A DNA stretch of 64,000 nucleotides from assembly GCA_003342895.1 (NCBI GenBank), contig PTFA01000410.1:217279-281278 (forward strand). The letters run 5' to 3'. Below are positions 24,101 to 36,100 of the stretch, piece after piece. The translations under genes were made by a program, and so were the position numbers. Below the pieces are notes generated by a model that was given only the letters and a program-made list of their open reading frames with translations, was not told the origin of the DNA and searched no databases. How positions within the stretch are numbered: position 1 is the stretch's first letter; each line of letters starts with the position of its first letter. This DNA comes from Casuarius casuarius (lineage: Eukaryota > Chordata > Aves > Casuariiformes > Casuariidae).

Positions 24101-27100
24101 ACTGCAGTCAGTGAAAGAAATACTTACATTCAAAGATGCTGCCTTCTGATAAAAATATGAAGCACTCAGAGGAAAGAATTACTTATCAGCCCCCATGGTG
24201 GAAATATAGTTTTATAAATTACTATAATTTCATTGAATTTACCGAGAAGCTGCCAGAGAAAGGGAATAATTTATAATATTAATAAAGTAGTATTTGTTCA
24301 ACTGAGAAGAGAGATGAGTCCCCTTGTTTAAAATGACTCTTAAGCAATATCCTTTTTATAGCAATGCATACTTCTGCAACAGCCAAATGATAGAAAATTG
24401 TATTTCTGAGAGGTAGAAACCTCCTCTTCCTCCCTTACTATCTCACACACAGCAGAGTTTCTAGGAGAAAGGCTGTTGTGTCTCCCTCACTCCCATCTCA
24501 GCCAATGCCAGAGCTACCAGCTCATCATTTGCAGGGTTACCTTCTTTTTTTCCTTGCTATCAGATGAAATTTGCAGATCTTGCACACCCTGGGATGCTCT
24601 AAGAGCAGATGAAAGTGCGTCAGGAATCAACACCGCTGGGGTCAACGGCTTGGTGTCACTCCATATCTAGCCCCAGTTCACTCCATCTCATGCCAAGGTC
24701 CTTCTGCGAGCCGACTCCTCATGCAGGAGGGGTGATGATGGTGGTCTTCAAGCTTCCCTTCCACAGCATGGGGTGAACAGTGATTATTGCAGCTATTTCT
24801 TTATCCCAGGCAAGAAGATGGAGCAGCCTTTGAACTCCAGGGAATTGTTAAGGCCAGTTTTCCAGAGCTCAGTGCTGTACACACAACAGTTGGCTTTTGC
24901 TTGCCATTCATTTGGATCAAACTCCAAGGATTACACTCTAGTATTTTGCTATGTCAACAAGTAAATACTGTTTCTTAAAACCAGAATTTTCTAACAGTAT
25001 TCTAAAAACAGAATTTTAGACTCAAAGCCACCACTCCTGTCTTAGGAAGTTCCCACGCCACAGTGCACGGGGCAAGTCTCACTCTGCGCCCATCCGCTGG
25101 CCGTTCTCAGAGACGGGACATTGCAGCTCCTGAGCAATCGTGTGCTCCAAAGAGAACATGATCCTCTGGATTACGCACTAACCCATTAGGTGCTACCAGC
25201 AATTAATTCGCTGGATGTACAAAATGCACCAGTCAACAATCTCTGTGCATTTCTTAGCGATTCAAGACTGACAGCGTCGCACCTACGATAGATTTTCTTT
25301 GAACTATGGAGCCGCCCATTCACAAATAAATGTGCAAAGGACAGAAGCAAGAAATACTAAATACTTATTTCCAGAGATTGCTGGATTCCAGGTTCAGTAA
25401 ATGGCGCCTTTCTGATTCAGTAGTTGGGTCTATCAACATGCATATTCCCATTAGTTGTATTACTCAGATGTTCTGGTTAAAATTAAACAAAACTAAGAGT
25501 TATTCTAGAGGCTTTCATGTGGCTTGAACAATTTCAGTTCAGGACAGCTTTGACTCTCTCAGCAATTATCTGTTTCTCTCTCTAGTTTCTAGCCTTGAAC
25601 TTCTTGACGCAGGACAGAACATGTTGTTGACACCATTCTTTTCTCCCTCTGATGCAGAATAGCTTTTGTACAATACCAGATTTAATGATAAAAAAGAATT
25701 CTGAGCTGTAGAGTAAAAGTAGTGCAAAAATTTTGCAACTCACAGTGAGCTGGTATAACGTGAACAATGCCAGTTACTACACCTGATACCAAGAATATCT
25801 GACTTGTTACTGTATTCTGCCTCCGAATATAGCAGGTTTCTCCCTGATTAGGCTTGGCACCCCTTAATCCTTTCCATTCTCTAACACATAATTGCACTGT
25901 GTTCTTGTCCTTCGTCATATGGGTACCAGGGAAATCCTGAATTTGTTTGAGTAATGCCACCTGGTTTTTTGCTGTTGATCTGCAATTTAGTGTACACTTA
26001 AAAATTTCTGAACTTACCATAATAACCGTGGTGTGATTTGTTCACTTCCAGGAAGTTTCCAACCTTCACGAGTTGCAGGTGTCCACCAGATATTTGGAAT
26101 TAGTCCTTATAACAAACAAAGAGCTGGTAAGTGTCCGCAAGTTATAACCACGGTACTTCGTTGTGACTGCATGGCTATATTTGAATTAGTCCAGTGCTAG
26201 AAACCCCACGACACGGGTATGCTTATGTGGTTAAAAGGGATTTAGGCTGGGAAATAGTTGATACAGACACAGAAGGGGTGAGCAATCAATGCTCACCATA
26301 AAACTGGATTTCTGTCTGAATCCTGAGATTGTAACATATCCCTTCTCCCCTTTCAGTTCAAAGTTAATCACTACAATGAAACCCTGATGTTACATCTCCT
26401 CATTTCCATAAATAACATCCTGAACACGGTGAGTTTAATGAGGTGACGGTGGTGATTGCCATTTGGCTCCATTGGTTGTCTATCAAATGTGGTCCTCTGC
26501 CTGGGAAAGAGATGGATAATCTGCGTTTGACTAGAGCTATTCTGCGAGAAAATAATGTGTTCGCAAATGGTACAAAACCTCTTCAGCTGCTAAAAACTGT
26601 TTCAAGTGTGAGTGAAGCTAGTTTAAAAATATTTTGAAATTATCCCTTTAAAATGCTTGATTTGGAATATACATTATTGTTACTAAATGCTTTCTGGTAG
26701 CTCACTGCCATTTCTCTCCATCCTCTCCTTGTTTTGAGTCCCCAGAAAGAGCAGTTTTCCTCTTCTGCTTTTTCTATGTGGATATTCTGACAAAATGCTG
26801 GTGCATCAGCCATGAACTCAGCCATGAGGCAGTTAAAATGAGCTATACAGAAAGCCCCAATAAATTAAGACAAGGCATTAAAATACAAAAAATGACCAGA
26901 AAATTGTGCGAATAACAGGGAAAGGGCTTGGGGCCGCCAGCTTTCTGGTTGCGAGGGGTGGTTTTTCTCGCGAGCACCTACGGGACTCGGCGACCCACTT
27001 CCAGGTCTACCGGCCCATGAAGCTGCAGATCGTCATCAGCGCGGTGGAGATGTGGAACGACATGGACCACGTGACGATCGCCCAAGACCTGGCCCAGACG

Positions 27101-30100
27101 CTGCAGTTTTTTTCCATGTGGTGCCAGAGGGACGTCGTAGGCCGCATTAATTACGACCATATAGAGCTACTTCTGTAAGACCCCTTTGTTTTAACCTCTC
27201 AGCTCACGTACTGGTTGTGGAGAGATAAGCAGACATAATATTTTCATCTCCCTATTTTTCTAATTTCTACCAAATTATTTTTTAACCTAATTTTTTTTTA
27301 CCTAATTTTTTAACCTTTTTTTTAACCATTTTTTTCTGTCTTGGTGATATCCCAATGTCATAGCTTAATTAGTCCATATACTAATCAGTATGCATTTGTC
27401 ATGTAAATTGATACAAGGAGGATTTTAAGTAGGTAGTCTATTAGTCTATAGTCTATTAAAGAGGGATTTTAGGAGGGATTTTAGTTCATAGTCTTTTACA
27501 AGAGGGATTTTAAGTAGGTAGCCTATTAGTCTATACTCTGTTAGTCTACTTTTCCAGTCTTCCTTCTCTTTAAATCAGAATAACCAAATTCTTTTAGGCT
27601 ACTCATTTTTCAGATATGCTAGCTACTCATTTTTTAGATATCCTAATTCAGTGTTACATGATTTACAACTGACTATTTAAACTAAACCTTTTTCTGAAGG
27701 TGATGGTGTTAGATCTCACACAACAAGACATTTAATCACCTATTTAATCACCTATTTCATTTGCTTGCTTTTTAAGACCTAGTTGTTTGATGCTGTTTTG
27801 ACTGTTCCTTTCTCTTTCCTTTTGGGGGAAAAAAATCTTTTGCATACTAAAATACATACCTCAAGCTTACTGTATATTTTTGTTTCAAATTCAATGTATT
27901 ATATTGTCAAATCTTTTAAAAATAATTTTGAATAATTGCGTTTTATGAGAATAACCTATTTCCATGTTTGCTTGCACCTAGAATCACTGGGAAGGTATAA
28001 TATGCACTAAGTTTCCTTACCTGTTGTTTATTAACTTTTAGAAAGTTCTCTAAAATCAGTGAGTTTTAAAAGTCTTTTTCATCAGGCATAGAACAACCGA
28101 TGGGATTACTTATTTAGGTTTACTTATCAAAAAAGGCCACTTTTCCCTCTTAAGTAGTCAAGTGAAAGGTTATAGGTGTTCTCCATAGCGGGAATCTTTC
28201 CAGGGCAATTGCAGCAAATTGATGGACTGAAATACTAATTTCAAACCTCTCACCTTCTTAAAGGAAGACCAAAAAATGAAATAATTTCAGAGTGGACCCT
28301 CCTGCCCCACTCAGAAGAGCACACTAGCCATCTCCTGTCTCGCTGCAGCCCGGCACGGCACCCCTTCTCCATCCGCCTCCCCTTTCCTGCAGCCGGCAGC
28401 CCTCACCCATGGGTGCTGCACGGCTCCTGGGGCAGCTATTCGGGGCCAGCTTGTCGCTGCATTGCCCAATGCAAGAAGTTCAGGCCACATCAAGCATGGC
28501 TACACGGTTGGGTGGCAGACGGCCACTACTCATCGAATTCATATGGCAACAAGCTTATAAACCGCAGCTCCCTCCTAATATCCCCACGAGCATTTTGCAT
28601 AGCTGGTGCTTGCACACTTGATGCACAGGATACCAGCCCGGCTGCACCGCTGGGAGCTTGGGGGGCTCCCACAGGAGAAACAGAAGACATTGGGCATGTT
28701 AGGACCAGGGTTTCCCAGTGCTGCCAGTTACGTCTGCAACAGCTGCAGCTCCACGCAACACCTCCACCGCTCCTCTCGGGCAGCTCCTGTACCTTCATAT
28801 ATGAAATCCGAGTAGAAAAGCACAATTTTCTTTCCCAGCTGGGCAGGCAGCCCTCTGTTCTGCGTGAAAAACCCTAAACACTTAAAGTCATTTAGCAATA
28901 TTTACAGACGTGTACATATAGATATGCTTTTAGCCTTTAGTACCGTCTCTGCATGAAAGGGAAATCTTGATTAGAGGTGTCAGTGACCAGTCCCAAGAGG
29001 CCAGTTTGGAGTTGGAGAAGGGATTCCGTATTGAAGGATTTTACCTCAAGAAAGGTGTTCCTTGTTACCCGAAACTATTTTTCTTCAACACTAAGTTAGG
29101 CAATGCATCCTGTTATTGAGACAATGTTGTTTTGTATTTCTTTAACGCTCAAAACTTTTCTGCTACAGTGGTCAGCACTTCAAAGAGCTGGGATTTGCCT
29201 GGAAAGGGACTATATGCCAGCTGAACTCAATGGGTGTTGTCTCGGTAAGGAGAGACTTTGAGGATTTCTACTGCCTGCCCCAACATGGAGACATTATTCC
29301 ATCATTGAGTTTAAAAGATTTTGGCCATAATGTTGCCCCAGTGATTTGTACTCCCATGGCGTATTTATAATTTGGGTCAGGGCAAGCGGCTGGCCACTTT
29401 AGATGCTACCACATCACCCTGATTTGAGGAGTTTATAGTTTTGGGTTCTTAGCTGACATGTGGTTTCCGACTTCAATTTCCTTCTTTCCCTTGACTACTT
29501 TGCAAAAGACAGATGGCACTAGCTATACTTCTGAATAAAAGTGCCTCTGATCGATCACTCTCTGTTGAAATTAGCATTATGTGAGTGCTGAGAATGATCT
29601 GACTATATCAAATCTTCATAGCAAAGTCTGGGAATCAATTCTATACCTCCTGGGGGCAGACTTCTACTGATTAACAGTCACAACATGTAAACTGGGCGTC
29701 TAAAGCAGATAATGTTGATTTTGTTTTGGTCTTTTCTTAAAGAAGATGAGATAGTAAAAGAATAATTCTCTAATGCTTCCCTAGAACTATTCTCTTTAGG
29801 GGTTCCCTAAGTGGTGGTTTGCAAGTGTAAGTCCCTAGCTAGCACAAATTTCACAATTACTGAGCAAAACACTAAAAGCTGGATCTGAAGTTCTCAGCAT
29901 CAATATACACCTTCTCCAGAAAACGTGTACCTCTGGTTTTTCTTCCCACATGCAGTTCCCCGGCCACGACACTATCAGTAACGTGATGACACTTGCTCAC
30001 GAGATGGGCCACAGTTTAGGTTTCAACCATGACGATAGCAAACAATTTCACGACAAAGCCTGTGACTGCAACTGCACTCATAAAGGATGCATCATGCGAA

Positions 30101-33100
30101 CATCACCGGGGTAAGTACAGCTTGGTCTTCACTACATCGCTTTGGGTGAGATTCAGCTCGCTGCTGTCAGTTGTCTGTCTCTGAGCCAGCCACCCTACAT
30201 TCCCAGTGTGTCTGTACATTGTTTTATCCTGGCTTTGAAAACCAAGGTCTTTCATGAATAGCAAAGGTGTTTTCCTTTTTTCTAGCTGAGTTTCTTGATA
30301 AAATCAGTCTTCTGCAGTTGCTGGGTTTCTGTAGGGTTGTCTATATGCCCATTCCTCCACAGCATCTTTAAATTCCTCAGTTCCAGCCACCCTTGGCAGA
30401 GGAACAGAAGTCTAAGAAGCTGGTCTTGCTTCATGCGGGTAGATGGACCAGAGAATTACAGGGGTCCTTTCCAACCTCAATGATCCAACGATTTTTTATC
30501 AAGTTCCTAAAATCTTTGTGAAAATAGGTATTTAGATAAAAGGAGACAGCAGTTTTCTCTTGGCTTCCCTGGCTCCACTGGACACAGAAAATCTTGCCAT
30601 TCATTTATTTTAAGTGTGCCTTCCCCAAGTGCTGCTTGTTTTCAGCTTCGTCACAGCTGGGTTTGAAGCTTCCAGCAGACGTATGGGTTACAGCATCCCT
30701 TCCTCTTTTGCTGGCCTGTTTACAATTGCTATCTGTGAAAATGTATGTTCCAGAAACAGTGCCTTGTGTGGGGAAGGAGCGTTCCTGGTTCCTGCTCTCC
30801 TCCTCATGATGCTCACCAAGGCACCAGGAAATGATTCCTGTCTCTAAGGGATGAGTATATCTAAATGATGCCTTCGTACTTCTGCCTTAGGCTGGTCTTT
30901 TTTTTCTATTTTTCTTTCACAATCACAATAAGATCCTTGAGAACCTTTGTGGAGGACACCTATTGTGTATGCTATCTCAGAAAGGAGACTGTTGGGCAGA
31001 AAACTGCTCAGCATCCAGGCTGTGAAGAGGTAAGTCACTGGATCACTTGAAATGCCATTGGAGGATTTGCAGCCAACATCACTTAAGTTGCTAAACATTC
31101 TGTATATGACCATTATCCAGACAAATCATTCCACTAATTAATATCTCCTGAAATCTGCCAAGGATATTTGTCAAATGTCAGCTTCTGTTGTTTCAGCATC
31201 AAAGGAACCACACGATATTGCAGGAACATTCCTGTGGTCACCTCCAAACATTGTCAGTAATGCTTTGTGGTCCATAACAATGTCAATAAAAAAGAATCAT
31301 TCCTCTTAGCTCTAAAGGTCCATCAACATAAGTGAGCTTCAGCAGGCAATGATGGTTGCTTCATTTCAGATTTGTTCATTCCAAAATCTTAAGATACTTT
31401 TCTCAGGGTGAAGAATTCCTCATCCCTGTTCCACTCTGAAATGCACATACCCCAAAAATGATAATAGCAGGCTCCATGCTTAATCCTGACAATTTTAGAC
31501 CCTTTTCTTTATCAGAGACTAACTAAGCTTCCATGAAGATGTAAATGACTTGAGAAGCTGAAGTCTTCTACCAAACTTGTGCTTGCTCTCAATATCATCA
31601 GCAGTGAAATAGCCATTTTGATGGGGGCATCGGCAGTCCTGATTCACCCTGTGACGGTTCCTCCTATCCCTCCACCTGGAAGCTAACTCCTTGGTGACTT
31701 AAAAGTGATGGAGAACCCAGAACACCAGGGCCAGCGTGAATGCTTCAGCAAGTCAGAGGATCGCATTTCATGGCTCTCTAACCCTTCAGTCTTTGCTGTT
31801 ATCCGTTCAAATAGCAACCTTATTGTCTTAAAATACTGATTAAATGAATCTATTTCCAGACCTCTGACTTTAGACAACAGTTCTTCCAGAATTCCTATAT
31901 GCGGATTATTTCATATGTTCAGTAAATAGTGTGACTCTTGCTTCCACTTCGACTGCAGTAATTTCCATCCATATTAATATTTCCTTATGCATATCCCTGG
32001 CAATTTTATTTCTGACTCATCCGTCCTTGCCATCTGTTACTGCTTCTGACCTATTCCATGATGTCAATTCTTGCTCCTAATCAATCTTGTCTAAGCATAC
32101 ATCACCCTAAAGGTATATAAGTCCTCAGCACAGCACTTTAAAGGATGTCCGTACAGTGTTGTTACTTACTTGGGCTGCTCTGATGTCCTAGTGGTTCTGC
32201 CTAACATCAAGCTTATCAAACCTGAGAGCAAGCTATTACTTAGTTTTGGGTCACATCTACATTTTCTCTGATATCTGCACCATTCTCTCTAAGGAGTAAG
32301 TTAGCTTCACTTTTGGAAATTATCATCACCACACTTCTGCATTTTCCATGAGTAGCTAGTTATTTATTTGAGCAATTAGGTCTGAAGCCACCCTGTTTTT
32401 CCCCTGGTTAGCATGCAAGTTCTGGGTAGTTTTCGTAGTGTTCGCATAAAAGCAAGCAGATCCCTCTTTCAAGCGCAGTGATTTCCTCTCCACATGTTTG
32501 GAATGAACCATACCTGATCTCGCGTTGTCCATGGTGTGCCCCATCTTCCAACTTCAGCTCTCCAGGACAACAAAATCACTTCCAAAGCTGTTTTGTGGTC
32601 TTCCTCTTTTCTCTTCCAGGTCACAGAGTAGGCATAAATAGTTCTTGTCAGGGTATCGCTCAGAATTAACAAACGTCCCACAGCTTCTGTTTCTGCTCAT
32701 TCTGATTGTCTCAACAGTTCTTGGGCCTTCACCACCAGAAACTTACTCACCAACACAGTATTGTTGTCTCCCATGTCTTTATAACAGAAAATAGGTGCGA
32801 GGAAAGGCTTAGTCCCCCTAAAATTTCACATATTCCTGTTTGCTAGCTAATCTACCTGTCATCCTTTGAGTCCACCAATTATTATGTGTATATGGTATGG
32901 TTATATATAATTAGTATTTTTATTTTCCTACAGATCGTGCTTTGCATTCAGTAACTGCACTATGGGAGAATATTATGATCAAGTAATAAGAAAAAATCTA
33001 CCCTGTCTACTCAACATACCATCCTTGAAACCTTTTCTTTCTGATCACTGTGGCAATGGTGTCTTGGAAAAAGAGGAAGAATGTGATTGTGGCAGTGATG

Positions 33101-36100
33101 AGGTTAGTAATTACATATTTCACTGCAATCTACATTGTACAGTCGTGTTATCAAAATTCTGGTGTTTCCTCAACTTTAAAAGCTCACTGAGTCATGGGAA
33201 GGAGTGATCACTGAAGCATCACACATTCAGATAAGCTCAGTGGCTTTCACTTCTGTTGACTACTCTGAAGCGGGAGTTTACCCAAATATGGCACTATTTG
33301 TGTCCAAAATATATATTATTTGTGCAAATATATGCAGAGCATATCTGGAGGTAAATTCAGGGTTTTTTGCATAACTGCAGAGAGACCTTTTAAAGCAGAC
33401 TCCATGCAGACCGAATGGCGAGTTCATGCTGCAGAGGTACTCTGTTTGCAAGTATCTGATAAGGAGTGAATCAGGCACGGAAGACCAGCTCCATTGCTGG
33501 CACAGAAGCAAGTTCTCTCCGTATCTTGCCCAAATTGGAAGGTGATTTTCTTCTGGTTGTGCTAATGCTCATAAGAATAAAGGGGTTGAAAGAAAAAAAA
33601 GGAATTGAGAAGTGCTGTGGTCAAAGTGTGAGACTCCACAGAAAGGATGTGTCTTTGCTGACAAGCTGCTCTACCTATAAACAAATTATTTCCACTTGCC
33701 ATATTTCCATTTTCTTGTCTAGTTATTCTGTTTCTTTTCTTTCTTCTATTATATTTATCCTGAAGTCAGTGGAAGCGTTTTGTAAGAGTGCTTTTAAGAG
33801 CATTCTTGCATGTTTTTTACCTTCACAGCTATAATTTGAGGAACCATGCAGCTATGACACTCAAGAAAGTCTGAGTTTCCCAGTAGGAATTCTTGTTTGC
33901 ATTTTGTGTAACTGTTATTGTGCAAAGCTGTTTGTAACTTTGTCAAAATTTAGCCTTTGCACTGATGTTTCCCACATGAGAGATTTGCATGGGTATTATA
34001 TCCAGGCTTGATCTGAACATGCTTCACCTTGCTGGTAAAAAGAGTTCATATGTTTTTAAAAATTATGTTAGGAAAAAGTATACAGCCTTCAGCCCCCTGG
34101 GTCTCTCTGACACCTGGTCTCCTGACTTCTACTCTTCGTTGGCTAGTCCAGCTTAAAGCTTATTAGTGGCTCATGCACATACACACACACACACCAAATA
34201 GTGAGCATGCTCGCACAGAAAATAGTTAGGAACAAGAGTTTAGTAAGAAGATAGGACAGACTGCAGTGGTCAAGCACACAGCTCGACCACCCAAGTGCAC
34301 TGACCAGGAGCTTGCTTACACGCGACCAGCCCCTTTTATCCCTTCCTCACTATTTTCCCTTGCTTGTTGCTCCCCAATCCACCTCAATCTCTCCGTTTTC
34401 CTGCCTTTGGTCCTTCTCCTAACTATACCATAAAAAGCTTTGCACATCCCCCAAATCCCCTTAAAACAACCCACAATAAGTGTTATACAGTCCTACATTC
34501 CCTCTCAAATGCCACATAGCAAGTTTGGTCTTTCCAGGACATGCGTGATAATCTATTTTTCCCCCTTCTTATTAGTTACCAAGTTCTGGTTGAACCTCCT
34601 CAAGGTTACACTCGAGTAGTTCCTGCATTGGCCCATCCATCAGTGTCCTGATAGCTCTGGTCTTTGCTAATGTCTCCATTAGCTCCTGTTTGTTAGGGTT
34701 TGTGCATCTGTGTGATAATGAATTTATTACTTTTCCTGTCTCTTGTCTGACTTTTGTGTTGAAAAGCCATTAACCAGCTATCCTTATAAAGCAGATATCC
34801 TTACGTTCCAGGTATCCTTAAAATTATAGTAATTAATTTTGTTCATGTGACGAAGTTCAGAGTCCATCAGCTCTAATACTTGAATAATTTGGGATTAGGA
34901 ATGTCAAAAAATGGTGGATTACTGCTGAAAGAACTGGAGAGTTGAAAAGGGGAAAGAAAGAAAGTAGGAAAGAAGGCAAAAATGACAGAAGGGGAGATTA
35001 ATCTCTTCTGTTGTGCTCAAAATGATTTCTAAGTGCTTTGGAAATACTAATTAACCTATTCTAGGAGCACCACTGTGAAGCTGGTAGGCTGGCTGATTAG
35101 CAGAGAATATGAGATGGAAGCATCAGTATTGGGAGAAAAAAGATGAATTGTTTTAAAGGTGTCTACTGTATTTGAATGCCTAACCACATGCAAAATCTGT
35201 GTTGAAGCCTTAAATTAAGTATATTCTAGAGCACAGATACCTGCCAATAGGAACCCTGTGTAAGGCTTGCCACACGCATGCAATCAGTATTTCCCTTTGA
35301 TGCAGAACTCTCAGAAAAAAACAGACTTATGGTGGAATTTCAAGAGTGACAGAAAATGGCAGGTTTTTTTTTTTGTTAATCTCCTTTAATTCCATGTTTC
35401 TTGATCTAAATAAAATGATCTTCAGGGAAGATTATCCCAATAAGAAACTCTAATACCGAGATGGTATGGCATTATTTTCTTCCAGGCATGCCTCCGAGAA
35501 GGTTGCTGCCTCTCCTCCACCTGCTTACTTGCACACAGGGCTGCTTGTTATAGAGGAGAATGTTGTCACAAATGTCAGGTAAGTTATAACGCGAACAACT
35601 GCTCTTGGCTTTGTACTGTAGGGTAAACTAAGGATCTAATTGTTTTTCAAAGCTTTTAGGTTAGCTTTTAGCTATAATGCTTACTGTGCCCTCATTTACC
35701 ATCCCCTTAGGCCCTCCGCCAGTCATTACACTGTCAGACTTCTTGCAAATTCAACTTGTTGCTCTTCATCACAGACTTTTGCTGGAATTCCCTAAAATTT
35801 TGCCATGTAGGTGTAGTAATTTGGGCGAGCCCTTCTGAAAATAATTCCATTCAAAGCTTGTTGTTTTGTGTTTTTGTTTTTGGGGTTTTTTTTATAGTTT
35901 CAGCCAGCAGGAAAATTATGTAGAGACGTTAGGAACATATGTGATCTTCCGGAGTATTGTAACGGGACTTCGGACACCTGCCCCATAGATGTATTTAAGC
36001 AAGACGGAACCCCCTGTAGTGACAACGACCGCTGCTATGCAGGAGATTGCCACAACCACGAGACACAATGCAAAGCTTTATTTGGCAAAGGCAAGCGATG

